DNA of 64,000 bases from SAR324 cluster bacterium (GCA_014382365.1 JACNJW010000027.1:90361-154360), one strand, 5' to 3'; numbered from the stretch's first letter, positions 18,546 through 28,753 are shown. Made by a program: numbers and translations. Notes: a model not told the origin generated them from the sequence alone.

Positions 18546-19154
18546 ATGGCAGACTTATTTAACGAAAAAGCAAATGACTGGGATACTAAAGAAGTTGTAC
18601 TGACACTCTCGACTGCAGTGGCAGCAACAATACTGAAAAATATACCACTTAATGAACGGATGCAGGTGATGGACTTTGGTGCAGGTACAGGCTTAATCAG
18701 TTCACAAGTAGCGCCTTTGGTTGAAAAAATTGTTGCAGTTGACACCTCTGAATCAATGCTGAACCAGCTTGCTTCAAAAGCTGAATTACAACAGAAAGTT
18801 GAAATTGCCTGCCAAAATATTTTAACAAATAACTTAGCTAAAAAGTTTGACCTGATAATGAGCGCCATGGCATTGCATCATGTGGATGACACAAATAAGC
18901 TTATGCTTAAATTTGCAGAACATCTTCATCCTGGAGGGCTTATTGCTTTAGCTGACCTAGATCTGGAGGACGGAAGTTTTCATGCCGAGGGTACTGAAGG
19001 TATTTTCCACTTCGGTTTTGACAGACATAAACTTCAGTGCACTTTGGAGGACTCAGGATTTGTCGAGATCAATTTTGTAACAGCGCATACCATCCAAAAA
19101 GAAGAAAAGGAGTATCCAGTATTTTTGGTTGTTGCAAAAAAGAAGTTCTCATAA
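18546..19154 (+). CDS. Class I SAM-dependent methyltransferase
   Basis: This 202-residue methyltransferase has the SAM-binding motif VMDFGAGTGLISSQVA, the acidic loop VAVDTSESML, and the post-motif segment DLIMSAMALHHV. AAGGAA lies just before the ATG. The acceptor is unknown. It stands alone: 265 bases after the FAD oxidoreductase and about 160 before yajC, without a clear operon partner. Confidence 0.88.
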   Translation: MADLFNEKANDWDTKEVVLTLSTAVAATILKNIPLNERMQVMDFGAGTGLISSQVAPLVEKIVAVDTSESMLNQLASKAELQQKVEIACQNILTNNLAKKFDLIMSAMALHHVDDTNKLMLKFAEHLHPGGLIALADLDLEDGSFHAEGTEGIFHFGFDRHKLQCTLEDSGFVEINFVTAHTIQKEEKEYPVFLVVAKKKFS

Positions 19155-19314
19155 AACAAAGCTCAAAATATTATTCATTCCTGTATATCAGCCTTACTGC
19201 ACTCATTGTCAGCAGACATTTAATTGAAACCGTGCTATTTTTTGGTGAAATTTTCTGAATGAGGTGCTACACTATTATGTTATTTAGTTTTAAAACCTCA
19301 TAGGAGTTTATTCA

Positions 19315-19689
19315 ATGTTTACATTCAGCACAGTAGCTTATGCACAATCTGCAGGAGCAGCCTCACAGCAGAGCCCGTTTTTCCAATTTATCCCGTTGGT
19401 TTTAATCCTGGGCGTTTTCTGGTTTCTAATTATACGACCGCAACAAAAAAAACAGAAAGAACACGTTCGCATGGTTGACAGCCTGAAAAAGGGCGACAAG
19501 GTTGTCACAAATGGTGGTATCTTTGGTACAATTGTAAAAGTAGGCGACGACCGTATCACTCTCGAGATTGCCAGTAAAGTGCAAATCCAAATTGAGCGAC
19601 AGCAGGTAGCCCGCATGGATCAAAAGTCGGGTGGAAACAAGGATGTAAAAGCTGATGAACCTGAAGAGAAAAAAGAAAAAAAGAAGTAA
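19315..19689 (+). CDS. yajC: Sec translocon accessory protein YajC
   Basis: This 124-residue inner-membrane protein has one membrane segment (FIPLVLILGVFWFLIIRPQ), followed by the signature RPQQKKQKEH and the cytoplasmic KKGDKVVTNGGIFGTIVKV. The tail is rich in Lys and Glu. It belongs to the SecDF-YajC complex that assists protein export, and secD and secF follow. AGGAG precedes the ATG. The tail extends somewhat beyond the usual length of about 110 residues. Confidence 0.95.
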   Translation: MFTFSTVAYAQSAGAASQQSPFFQFIPLVLILGVFWFLIIRPQQKKQKEHVRMVDSLKKGDKVVTNGGIFGTIVKVGDDRITLEIASKVQIQIERQQVARMDQKSGGNKDVKADEPEEKKEKKK

Positions 19690-19851
19690 ATCCAACTTCT
19701 TTGCAATGTCGTGTAAATAACTAAAATTGCAGCCCTACATTTAACCTTGAGAACCTGAATTCAGATATAAAATCCCTGGTGCCTGTTTTGTTATAATCCC
19801 GTCTAATAATCTAAAATATATCCTTAATCAGTAAATCTAAAAACTAAAATC

Positions 19852-21420
19852 ATGGACATTAAACTCAAAGGATCCATCATACTTATCGTCTTAGTTGCAG
19901 CATTGTATTATGCATTTCCAACATTCAGGGCATATCAACCAGGTGTCGATCCACAAACAGTGGACAATAAGGTCAACCTTGGCCTTGACTTACAAGGCGG
20001 AATGTATCTCGATATTGAAATAAAAACTGAGGCTGCCGTCAAAGAAATGTTGCGCAGAACTGCAGTTGAGCTGGAGGATTTGCTGATTGATCAACAAATT
20101 GATTTTGTAGAGGTGCGACAAGCAGTCGATTCTCTGATTGTCGAAATGGAAACCGGAAAAAAAGTAAATTTAGAGCTTGCTCCATACGACCGCTTTCTGG
20201 ATCAATTTGAGCAGACTTTACAAGGTGATGTAACTTTTCTTAATCTAATGACTGAAGATGCAGAGCGTATCCGGAAAAATGCTGTTAGTCAGGCACTTGA
20301 AGTATTACGGAACCGCATAGACAGCCTGGGTATCAGCGAACCTTCTTTGCAGCAGCAGGGAGAAAACAATATTGTCATTCAGCTTCCTGGCTTAAAAGAC
20401 AGAGACCGTGCTATTGAGTTGATTGGACCGCAGGCTATTTTACAATTTCAAATTGTCAATAATAATGCTACTCCAAGCACTTATAATAGGCTGACAGAAG
20501 TTGTTAAATATCAAGAAGTTTGGGACAAAACAACTAACAAGCTGATTTCCAAACGACCCTATGTTTTAGAAAAGAAGATCTTAATGACGGGTGAGTTCAT
20601 TCGTGATGCCCGTGTCCGCATTGATTCCCGTGACAACCGCCCCTATGTTGCACTCTCCTTTGACTCAATTGGAGCTGATCGTTTTGCAAAAATCACACGG
20701 CGCAACGTTGGTCGAAATATGGCGATTGTGCTGGACAACAAAGTGCAGTCTGCCCCTGTCATCAGAGAGGCCATTACCGGAGGAGAAGCCTCAATTTCCG
20801 GTCAGTTCACTGTTGAAGAAGCAGACACTTTAAAAATAGTTTTACGCTCCGGATCACTTCCTGCGCCCATTGAAATTCGTGAAGAGCGGACAGTTGGAGC
20901 GAGTCTTGGGGAAGATTCGGTGGAACAGGGACTGACATCATTGATGATCGGAAGTGTACTGGTCTTAATCTTTATGATTTTTTATTATCGGCTGGCAGGA
21001 GTCTTTGCTGCAATAGCCCTGGTTTTCAATGTCATTTTAATAATTTCAGTTCTTGGTGCATTTGGAGCAACACTTACCTTGCCGGGTATGGCCGGTATTG
21101 TGCTGACAATCGGAATGGCCGTTGATGCGAATGTTTTGATCTTCCAACGTATACGCGAAGAAATAAAACGTACTGAAAATCCTAGAGCTGCAATTCAGGA
21201 GGGCTTCGGCAAAGCATTCCGTACTATTCTGGATGCAAACATAACCACCCTTTTTGCGGCACTTGCACTGCTACAGTTTGGTACAGGGCCCATCAAGGGC
21301 TTTGCCGTCACACTTTCGGTAGGTATTCTTGCCAGTATGTTTACAGCAATTGTCGTGACCCGTTTCTTTTTTGACTTTGTTTATTTACGAAAAACAAAAT
21401 TACGATCACTCAGCATTTGA
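19852..21420 (+). CDS. secD: Protein translocase subunit SecD
   Basis: This 522-residue inner-membrane subunit uses the proton gradient to drive late steps of protein export. An N-terminal membrane segment is followed by NLGLDLQGGMYLDIEI and a large periplasmic domain (P1, about residues 40-330). Five more membrane segments follow, with AGIVLTIGMAVDANVLIFQRIREE in the fourth region. That segment and the late TILDANITTLFAA match the family. It lies between yajC and secF in the usual order. Confidence 0.96.
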   Translation: MDIKLKGSIILIVLVAALYYAFPTFRAYQPGVDPQTVDNKVNLGLDLQGGMYLDIEIKTEAAVKEMLRRTAVELEDLLIDQQIDFVEVRQAVDSLIVEMETGKKVNLELAPYDRFLDQFEQTLQGDVTFLNLMTEDAERIRKNAVSQALEVLRNRIDSLGISEPSLQQQGENNIVIQLPGLKDRDRAIELIGPQAILQFQIVNNNATPSTYNRLTEVVKYQEVWDKTTNKLISKRPYVLEKKILMTGEFIRDARVRIDSRDNRPYVALSFDSIGADRFAKITRRNVGRNMAIVLDNKVQSAPVIREAITGGEASISGQFTVEEADTLKIVLRSGSLPAPIEIREERTVGASLGEDSVEQGLTSLMIGSVLVLIFMIFYYRLAGVFAAIALVFNVILIISVLGAFGATLTLPGMAGIVLTIGMAVDANVLIFQRIREEIKRTENPRAAIQEGFGKAFRTILDANITTLFAALALLQFGTGPIKGFAVTLSVGILASMFTAIVVTRFFFDFVYLRKTKLRSLSI

Positions 21421-21457
21421 TTTTCACCACCACAGCAAATTAACCAACAAAATAATT

Positions 21458-22390
21458 ATGCAATTTCTTACATTTAAAGACGGTCAATTTATAGATTTTC
21501 TAGGTTACAAACGTCTGGCAGCAATTTTCTCCGGAATTTTCGTAATCGCAGGAATTGTTTCAATTGCAGCACACGGCGGCTTGAAATACGGTATTGATTT
21601 CCGAGGTGGAACAAATGTGCAAATTCAATTTGCGACTCCACCCAATCTGGATCAGTTGCGTAGTTTTTTTGCAGAAAAAGGTATGAAGAATGTAGTCCTG
21701 CAAACTTTTGGTGATGCTGCTGATCAGGAAATTTTACTGGGACTTCCGCTTAACAGTCCACTTGGTACAGGCGAGAATTTAACAACAGAATTGCGCAAGA
21801 TTCTTGAGCTGCAGCATCCAAAACTGGAAATTCGCCGCATCGAAACAATTGGTCCAAAAGTTGGCGACGAACTAAAAGTCAGTGCAGTGCAAGCCATTTT
21901 GATTGCCTTAGGACTGGTTTTACTCTATATCACAGTACGATTTCAATGGCGGCAGGGTGTCAGTGCGATTGTGGCCTTAGTACACGATGTAATGATTGTT
22001 ATAGGCATGTTCTCGATATTTGATAAAGAATTTTCATTGACTGTTGTAGCAGCTTTACTGACAGTAGTAGGATACTCGCTAAATGATACTATTGTCGTTT
22101 TTGACCGGATTCGTGAGAATCAGGGAAAATACCGCAAAAAACCCTTTGAAGAAACCATCAACTTGAGCATTACTGAAACCCTGAGCAGAACACTAATCAC
22201 TTCCGGAACAACATTGTTGGTTGTGTTGGCCCTATTTTTACTGGGTGGTGAAATCATTCATGATTTTGCATTTGCCCTGCTTGTTGGTGTTTTGATCGGT
22301 ACATTTTCCTCAATTTATGTTGCCAGTCCTGTGGCAGTATTTTTGACAAAATTTGCTCCACCGGCAGGAACTGCTCCTGCAACAAGCTGA
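21458..22390 (+). CDS. secF: Protein translocase subunit SecF
   Basis: This partner of SecD has 310 residues from the ATG at 21458. The open frame reaches upstream into secD (to 21371), but that extension lacks family similarity, so I use the ATG in the gap. Motifs are GIDFRGGTNVQIQF, AVQAILIALGLVLLYITVRF, VVGYSLNDTIVVFDRIREN and SITETLSRTLITSGTTLL. Six membrane segments are visible. Confidence 0.95.
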   Translation: MQFLTFKDGQFIDFLGYKRLAAIFSGIFVIAGIVSIAAHGGLKYGIDFRGGTNVQIQFATPPNLDQLRSFFAEKGMKNVVLQTFGDAADQEILLGLPLNSPLGTGENLTTELRKILELQHPKLEIRRIETIGPKVGDELKVSAVQAILIALGLVLLYITVRFQWRQGVSAIVALVHDVMIVIGMFSIFDKEFSLTVVAALLTVVGYSLNDTIVVFDRIRENQGKYRKKPFEETINLSITETLSRTLITSGTTLLVVLALFLLGGEIIHDFAFALLVGVLIGTFSSIYVASPVAVFLTKFAPPAGTAPATS

Positions 22391-22399
22391 GTTGGATAA

Positions 22400-23272
22400 A
22401 TGTCTGCTTCCGGATTTAAACCGTTTGAGACATTAGCAATTGTGGGCCTCGGACTGATCGGAGGTTCATTTGCCAAAGACGTGCGCCGTTTAGGCCTGGC
22501 TCAGCGTATCATCGGATATGAAAATAATCCTGAATATCACACAGAAATCAGCAACAGAGAGCTGGTTGATTACCTGTCCGCTGAACCTGATGCAAAACTG
22601 GCTGAGGCTGAATTAGTATTGCTTGCAGTTCCAGTCAAAGCCTTAAGTCAGGTACTTAGCCAGATCCGCCCATTTCTCTCTGCATCAGCAATTGTAACTG
22701 ATGTCGGTAGCGTTAAATCTCCACTTGTAAAAATTATGATCTCTCCTGAATATTCGGACATACGCTTTGTAGGCGGACATCCGATTGCCGGTTCGGAACA
22801 TTTTGGTCCTGGTGCCGCACAGGTTAATTTGTTTGCAGGAAAACGCTTTATTCTGACACCCAGTGAAAATACCGACCCGAAACTTATCAGCATAGTCAGT
22901 GCGCTTTGGAAATCACTTGGAGCCGAAGTCTCAGAAATGGACGCCGATTCGCATGATAAGATGTTTGCTTCAGTCAGTCATTTACCACATCTGCTGGCAT
23001 ACGCAAGTATTCAGGCCATAGCAAATTCTGAAACTCCGGATGCTCTAAAACATTCCGGTGCCGGTCTGAAAGATTTTTCCAGAATCGCCTCTTCCAGTCC
23101 GGAGATGTGGGCTGATATTTTTCTCGAGAATCAGGATAACCTGCTCAAGAGAATGAAAACTTTTACAGCTGCAATGACTGAGCTTGAGGATGCAATGCAG
23201 AAAAATGATAAAGAAAAACTGATTGAACTGCTGACACAGGCTAAAAAAGAGCGAGACCGCTGGATGACTTAA
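22400..23272 (+). CDS. tyrA: Prephenate/arogenate dehydrogenase
   Basis: This 290-residue enzyme oxidatively decarboxylates prephenate or arogenate in tyrosine synthesis. It has the NAD(P) motif AIVGLGLIGGSFA, the substrate segment VGGHPIAGSEHFGPGAA, and the dimerisation helix SHLPHLLAYASIQA. No chorismate mutase domain is fused. It follows secF after nine bases, possibly cotranscribed. It ends 21 bases before the convergent end of the cytochrome gene. Confidence 0.9.
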   Translation: MSASGFKPFETLAIVGLGLIGGSFAKDVRRLGLAQRIIGYENNPEYHTEISNRELVDYLSAEPDAKLAEAELVLLAVPVKALSQVLSQIRPFLSASAIVTDVGSVKSPLVKIMISPEYSDIRFVGGHPIAGSEHFGPGAAQVNLFAGKRFILTPSENTDPKLISIVSALWKSLGAEVSEMDADSHDKMFASVSHLPHLLAYASIQAIANSETPDALKHSGAGLKDFSRIASSSPEMWADIFLENQDNLLKRMKTFTAAMTELEDAMQKNDKEKLIELLTQAKKERDRWMT

Positions 23273-23293
23273 GCCAACTGGGATATATTATGC

Positions 23294-24661
23294 TCAGTGT
23301 TTAATCTTGGGCCAGTAAGTCTCAAAATTAAACAGAGGTGAGTGACTGCCCTGGTGACAGCCAACACAGCTGGATTTTGGATTTTGGAGCGCCGGTGGAA
23401 CTTTGTTATTTTCGAGATGCGCACGTGCGGGACCATGACAGTTTTCACACTGTACATTTTTCAAATGTGGTGTAGTTTGTAAACTGAGAAAGCCTGTGCC
23501 ACCCTCAAATTTGAGAGCAGATTCCGGAGCAGTTACAGGTGCCTTCCAAGGTTTCAGTCCAACCACATGACATTCAAGGCATTCAGGATCAAAGTGTTTA
23601 CCCTTATTTTCCAGAGTCCTGAAAGCATGAGCATGGCGGCTTTTTCCCCAAACAGTTATACTCTCTGCATGACAAACAGCACAAACTTCATTTCCTAGAA
23701 AAGGAGACTCCTTGCGCTGCTTTTCCATGCGCTCCAAATTACTAAAAAACAGTTCTTTTACTGCAGAATCATAAGCCCGAAAGGTTTCTTCCAGTTCCGG
23801 AGCATCCTCGAAATCTCCCCGCAACCAGGTCACAGACAAACCTGCCGGCACACCATTTTTATTTTCCGGAATCAACTTTCCTGACTCAGTCAGTTTTCCT
23901 GTTAAAAGCCCCTGACCTTTTGTTGGAATCATCGGATAAGTCTTCCGCGGAATCTTAATTTCCATTACTTGCTGCAGTTCATTATCATTGGTGCTGCCAA
24001 CAACAATCAGATCAAAAATGCCGGACTCTCCGAATTTATCCAACTCAACCTCATTACCACGAAATAAGAGAATCCGGAAGGAACTGTTTTCATTGAGCGC
24101 TTCTTCATGCCAGCTTGAGAGCAGCCTAGAATTCACCGGCAAAATGACAGACTCTTCATTCTGATTTTGGTAAACAAGTTGAGGTGACAAATATCCTGAT
24201 ACAGAGAGAGTCAGGCCTCCCTGTTTAATTGTTTTAGAGTTTAATAAATTCAGTTTGCCGCTTTGATTGCTGAGCAGATAGGGGACATCATCATCTAGAG
24301 ACTGCAGACCGTTAAGCCATTCGTTTGGACCAAGCAGGACTACTTGAGGATTCATTTTTTTCAGGGAAGCATGGATCAGACTTACTTTGAGGTCACCCTG
24401 TCCGGAGGGTTCGGGAAAATTATTTCCAAGGTCGAAATATAATAACTTTGGATTATTTGAGAGTTGCTGTTTGAAAAAAGTCAGCCGCCGTAGCAACCCC
24501 CCCATGTCACCTTCTTCCGCACAGCCGCAGGGTTGGATTTCTCCGCGCAAATCTCCTGAGAATACCAGTAGTGTCCCCTGAGCTGGTAGCAAATTTGGAC
24601 TAAGAAACAACAACCACAAAAAAACAGCTGCCATTGAGCGCTGCATTTTAATTTTCGCCAA
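23294..24661 (-). CDS. Exported metallophosphatase-like protein fused to a four-haem cytochrome c domain
   Basis: This 455-residue exported protein has a signal peptide (cleavage about residue 28). The N-terminal half starts LLVFSGDLRGEIQPCGCAEEGDMGGLLRR and resembles the 5'-nucleotidase/UshA-type fold, but the metal-site residues are incomplete. The C-terminal 150 residues carry four CxxCH haem sites: CAVCH, CLECH, CENCH and CVGCH, like cytochrome c-554/multihaem proteins. It probably transfers electrons in the periplasm. Its start overlaps the preceding lipoprotein gene by 14 bases. The exact partner is unknown. Confidence 0.8.
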   Translation of the reverse strand: MAKIKMQRSMAAVFLWLLFLSPNLLPAQGTLLVFSGDLRGEIQPCGCAEEGDMGGLLRRLTFFKQQLSNNPKLLYFDLGNNFPEPSGQGDLKVSLIHASLKKMNPQVVLLGPNEWLNGLQSLDDDVPYLLSNQSGKLNLLNSKTIKQGGLTLSVSGYLSPQLVYQNQNEESVILPVNSRLLSSWHEEALNENSSFRILLFRGNEVELDKFGESGIFDLIVVGSTNDNELQQVMEIKIPRKTYPMIPTKGQGLLTGKLTESGKLIPENKNGVPAGLSVTWLRGDFEDAPELEETFRAYDSAVKELFFSNLERMEKQRKESPFLGNEVCAVCHAESITVWGKSRHAHAFRTLENKGKHFDPECLECHVVGLKPWKAPVTAPESALKFEGGTGFLSLQTTPHLKNVQCENCHGPARAHLENNKVPPALQNPKSSCVGCHQGSHSPLFNFETYWPKIKH

Positions 24662-25967
24662 TGCAGATTACCTCACGGAAACTTACTTTTCCGTCACCTT
24701 TAACTGCAGTTTCAACACCAAGACTACGCATATTCTTAATTGCAGTGTAGAGATTGCTTTCTGCTTTTTCGTAGGAATCCGTATATGTTGTGGCAGGACT
24801 ATCTGTAGCGTAAATCAGTCTGGCTTGGGTCATAGCTAAACCACTGACAGTTACAGCACTTAAACTACTGTCAACTGAACTGGTTAAATCTGTCAGGCTG
24901 AGCAAATTCTTGCTTTTTAAATCAGATGATGAGGTACTATTGTCGGCGGGATTGTTAACAAGTAGATACAACACATCATAGGTGGCTGCTGCAGTGCAGA
25001 TTCCGTCGTTTTTTGCTTTTGCACCATTATCCAATTTACTCAAGCCATCAGAAAGACTTTTACGCAGACTGTTGGTAGTACTAATGCCGAGTGCAGCAAA
25101 ATCACCGTCAAGGGCATTAGAAATGCTGGTCAATTCACTTACCATAGTTATTTTACTGGTCAAACTACCTCCACCGGAGATATCAGTCATACTTTCCAAT
25201 TTGAAAATCGGTCTGATTTCAGTAATCGTCACACCATCTGTAACAGCCTTTGCTGCGCAATTGCTGCCCGAACTTGGATCTAACACATAATTATCTGCAT
25301 AGGTAACACATTTACTCATATCACTATTGGAAATATATGAAGTGCTGCCGGCAACAACTTCATAGCGGCTGTAAGCACTTATGGTAGTACCACCTCCGGA
25401 GCTATTGACAGCTGAAGTATTTAGTTTCGAAAAATTATTTACTTCAATACTGGAAACTGTGCCATTTGAATCATTATCAAGCATCCCATAATTGAGGTAA
25501 ATCATGTCTGCGATATTGGCAAACATTGAAATTTCAATTTCCTCATTTGTACGCGATCTTGAACTTCCGTTGCAGCGGCTGGATGTCAGAATTGAATTAG
25601 CTCCAATCAAACACAGCGCATTTGTAACATAACCTCTATTCCCTACTGCATAGTCTGTGGCAGAAGTCAGCTTTGAAATTCCCAGTGTTTTTGTCAGGTT
25701 GTCAGTTGCACCTTTCTTGAGAAAGTTTGCAAAGGAGACTCCTGCCTGTCCCAGATAACCGCTGGCTCTTTCGTAATTACTGCAGTTGGTATTTGCCGCA
25801 ACTGTTGAATATTTTTCTTCATCAAGCTGTACCGCACAACTTTGGGTAGACTCTTTTTTGTCTGCACAAGCAGTCAACAGCAGTATCAGTAAAAGCAGAA
25901 AATAACTGAAAAGAGATTCCCACTTAACACTATTTTTGAAGATTTGATTTAATGAATACATATCCAC
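24648..25967 (-). CDS. Lipoprotein of unknown function (Ser/Thr-rich)
   Basis: The 439-residue precursor has an N-terminal membrane segment and a lipobox at about residues 31-34 (LLTAC), so it is likely a lipoprotein. The mature part is rich in Ser, Thr, Asp and Asn, with an EF-hand-like DNDSNGTVSSIEVNNF segment that could bind calcium. I do not recognise the family. It lies between the HEAT-like lipoprotein and the tetrahaem cytochrome in a minus-strand operon, overlapping the latter by 14 bases. Confidence 0.7.
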   Translation of the reverse strand: MDMYSLNQIFKNSVKWESLFSYFLLLLILLLTACADKKESTQSCAVQLDEEKYSTVAANTNCSNYERASGYLGQAGVSFANFLKKGATDNLTKTLGISKLTSATDYAVGNRGYVTNALCLIGANSILTSSRCNGSSRSRTNEEIEISMFANIADMIYLNYGMLDNDSNGTVSSIEVNNFSKLNTSAVNSSGGGTTISAYSRYEVVAGSTSYISNSDMSKCVTYADNYVLDPSSGSNCAAKAVTDGVTITEIRPIFKLESMTDISGGGSLTSKITMVSELTSISNALDGDFAALGISTTNSLRKSLSDGLSKLDNGAKAKNDGICTAAATYDVLYLLVNNPADNSTSSSDLKSKNLLSLTDLTSSVDSSLSAVTVSGLAMTQARLIYATDSPATTYTDSYEKAESNLYTAIKNMRSLGVETAVKGDGKVSFREVICIGEN

Positions 25968-25973
25968 AAGTTG

Positions 25974-27557
25974 TTAAAGTGTACCATTCAGGTTCTGAAG
26001 TACAGAATCTATCTTGTGCCGTGTAACCACATCCTGGTCACTTGCAAAGGCCAGCCTCAGATTGGCCTCTTCCGGAAAGACCGCAGCACCGGCAAGGATT
26101 GAATCAAGATAAAGTCTGCGCAGAGACAAGTTTTCGGCAGCCTCTGCTTTTTCCACTAAAGCTTCAAACAATGGTCGCGGATTATTTTTTTGCAGCTTTA
26201 TTGAAGAATACAAACTACCGATCATTTTTAGTAAAGGTGCCAGCTCTGTTTCAGTGCGTGCTCTTTCAATTGCTTTTAAGACTCGTACCGTCAGCTTCTT
26301 CGTATCCAAGACTAGTCCTTTTTGTAAAGCAAATGTCATATTTTCCAGCATTATTTCCCGCTTGAGCAGATCTTCTGGGGATTCATCAAATGAGTTAAAA
26401 GCAGTTTCTACTGGGACCGGCAAGCCTGTATCAAATCCACTGCGCTGTCGCTCATGCTGCTGATGCAGGACTGCATCAAGATGAGTTTCTACAAAATTAA
26501 CAGAACCTTCAAGGATCCCACGATACTTCTTTTCAGCAAGTACAGGTGATTTTTCTGCAGGAAATCCATAGAGTTTTACCTTTTCACGGGTTGCCCCAAG
26601 CAACTGCCTTAAATCTACAGAAATATCTTCATTTTCTGCCCAGGTTGAAATTTGCTCCCGAAAATCATTTTCTTTTTCTTCCTGGAGATAGAAGTTTTCA
26701 ATTTCGCCTGCAAACCGTATCAAACGCCCCCGAATTAAAAACTGACTGTCCAGATCTTCCAGAGGATCTTCCATCCAGTCCCAGACAACTTCCTTGAGAT
26801 TGTCCATCTCTTCATTCCAATCTTCACGTTGGTCAAGAGGAACGCGTTTTGTCGCAGGTCCGTAGGCACCAGCTTCAACTGCAGTCTGATCTGCATTATC
26901 CGGTATTGCGTTTTTAACTTCTCGTCCAAGATCCCATTCCTCCTGATTTTTACGCACATTTTCATCACAAATATTTTCCGGACAGTTTGCCAGTGTCGGT
27001 TCAGTGAGTAACAATCTGTTGAGTGCACTAACTGAATGGTACTGTAGTTCCGGAGCAAGACCCTCAAATTGATTTAACAAAAAAGACAAGGCATCTTTCC
27101 TGATGCCATACTTGACGCCAAAACGCATATCCAGGCCATCATGTTTTTCCTGAAAACCCAGATCTCCGCTCACAAGATTTACCACATTATCAATAACGGA
27201 GAATTTTAGATGAGTTGGCCAATCCGGCGATTCCAGCACAGTCTCCAGACGTGAGAGGCTTCTGTCACGAATATCACCATCATCACTGGTAAAGGCCAGA
27301 AATGTTAAAGCTCCAATTGCAAGTTCCCGTTTTCCGGGTTCACCCATATGTTTGGAAATATAACGGGCTTCACGCAAGGCACTGACTTGTTCCTGAATCG
27401 AGCTCTCATATTGACTCTTGAGTTTTTCCATTGACGAATCAAGAGCTTCATAACTAAAGCTCTGCTCAAACGTCAGATAGGTCAATCTTCCCTGCGTAGC
27501 ACATCCACTCAACCACATCAATGATATGGAAATCATCAGGAAAGTTATATTTTTCAT
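25974..27557 (-). CDS. Lipoprotein with helical repeat character, unknown function
   Basis: The 527-residue precursor starts at the ATG at 27557, because AAGGG lies six bases upstream. The frame is open from 27575. The signal peptide ends in the lipobox LSGC at about residues 17-20. The rest is alpha-helical, with several Leu-rich pairs that suggest HEAT-like repeats (for example LAIGALTFLAF and LKFSVIDNVVNLVS). I do not recognise the family. The next gene begins after seven bases, so the two lipoproteins are cotranscribed. Confidence 0.7.
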   Translation of the reverse strand: MKNITFLMISISLMWLSGCATQGRLTYLTFEQSFSYEALDSSMEKLKSQYESSIQEQVSALREARYISKHMGEPGKRELAIGALTFLAFTSDDGDIRDRSLSRLETVLESPDWPTHLKFSVIDNVVNLVSGDLGFQEKHDGLDMRFGVKYGIRKDALSFLLNQFEGLAPELQYHSVSALNRLLLTEPTLANCPENICDENVRKNQEEWDLGREVKNAIPDNADQTAVEAGAYGPATKRVPLDQREDWNEEMDNLKEVVWDWMEDPLEDLDSQFLIRGRLIRFAGEIENFYLQEEKENDFREQISTWAENEDISVDLRQLLGATREKVKLYGFPAEKSPVLAEKKYRGILEGSVNFVETHLDAVLHQQHERQRSGFDTGLPVPVETAFNSFDESPEDLLKREIMLENMTFALQKGLVLDTKKLTVRVLKAIERARTETELAPLLKMIGSLYSSIKLQKNNPRPLFEALVEKAEAAENLSLRRLYLDSILAGAAVFPEEANLRLAFASDQDVVTRHKIDSVLQNLNGTL

Positions 27558-27585
27558 AAGAACCCTTGGGGTCATAATAGTTGGT

Positions 27586-28719
27586 CTAAAAAATCAATGA
27601 TGTTTGAAAACTCCAGCGTTTATCTTCAAGCTCTCCTGCATATCCACCGATTTCCTGTGAATACTTTGCCAAGTCAATCTTGAGTTTCCAGAGGTTGAAT
27701 GACATTCCCATGCTGTTGTAAGTACCGTTTCGTCCTAACCTTAAAGATATTAAGTGATGACCATTATTCAATTTGTTCCAGCCAACCTCAAAGCCCATTT
27801 TAAGATTGCGCTGTGTAATCATACTACCTTGCGATACCAGTTTGTTTGCATCTGCCAGGTCGTGATAATCTGCAGCAAGGATAAAATCAAAACCGCTTAA
27901 CTCGGATTCTGTGCTTGCACCAATGTTGAGCGTCATTGGAACCTTACCGGCACCCTTAAAATTCAGTCCACCTATATTTTGCAGACTCACTGCAACTTTT
28001 GGTTCAAGGTTATGAATACTGTCAAAATGATAAACTGCACCTGCATCCGGTGCAAAAGAGGCTTTGTTGGAAAATTTCTTTTGGAGTTTGGTCGTTTTTT
28101 TATCTTCAGTAACTTCTATGACTGCTTCATCAAAGACATGTAACTTTGTATCGATTCCTGCCCTTTGTACCAGCTTGGCACCCAATCCGACATCTAACTG
28201 ATAATCCAGAAAGCTCCAAGCCATTCCACCGGCTAATCCGGTTTGCATGTAGGCTTTTGACTCTAAGTATGGAAAAACTGGATTCCTGACTTGAATATCC
28301 AAGAGTCCATTTGAAAACAAAGACCAGCCGAATCTGGAATTCACATGACTGAGAAATCCCAAACCTCCTTCTGCATAGATTTTTTTTCCTGTCAAAGAAC
28401 CTATTCCACCTTGTTCGATATTTATATTATCAGGATCAATACTGGCATTTGAGGTATAAGAGGAGAGAGGATTTTTTGGTAAGCCAACATTTGTGGTCAT
28501 GTTGAAGCCCACCAGTTCATACATATTGTAAGTGACTGAGCGTAATCCTGCCGTATTGTAAAAAAGCAACATTTCGTCGTTGGCCACCGCAGTAAAGGCA
28601 TTCCCCATTCCGCGTGCACGAATGCTTTCACGTACAAAGGCTGGTTCTGCGGCTTGAAGCAGTGGAACAAGCATGATCCACATAGCCAGCAAGGTGCTTA
28701 TCTTTTGTAAAACTCGCAA
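27586..28719 (-). CDS. Outer-membrane beta-barrel protein (PorV/FadL-like)
   Basis: The 377-residue precursor has a signal peptide ending at LLQAAE (about residue 24). The mature N-terminus ESIRARGMGNAFTAVANDEMLLFYNTAGL matches the start of PorV/PorQ- and FadL-like barrels. Alternating beta strands follow, and the C-terminus ends with an aromatic and hydrophobic residue (SFQTSLIF), as in outer-membrane barrels. It precedes the two lipoproteins and the cytochrome on the minus strand, so the four may form one envelope system. The cargo is unknown. Confidence 0.78.
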   Translation of the reverse strand: MRVLQKISTLLAMWIMLVPLLQAAEPAFVRESIRARGMGNAFTAVANDEMLLFYNTAGLRSVTYNMYELVGFNMTTNVGLPKNPLSSYTSNASIDPDNINIEQGGIGSLTGKKIYAEGGLGFLSHVNSRFGWSLFSNGLLDIQVRNPVFPYLESKAYMQTGLAGGMAWSFLDYQLDVGLGAKLVQRAGIDTKLHVFDEAVIEVTEDKKTTKLQKKFSNKASFAPDAGAVYHFDSIHNLEPKVAVSLQNIGGLNFKGAGKVPMTLNIGASTESELSGFDFILAADYHDLADANKLVSQGSMITQRNLKMGFEVGWNKLNNGHHLISLRLGRNGTYNSMGMSFNLWKLKIDLAKYSQEIGGYAGELEDKRWSFQTSLIF

Positions 28720-28753
28720 AATCGTTCTTCGTTTCTATGGTCAATGTTTAAAA

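Noticed and set aside
21371..21457. Upstream extension of secF into secD
   Set aside because: The extra 29 residues do not resemble SecF and overlap coding sequence of SecD; the ATG at 21458 fits the family start.
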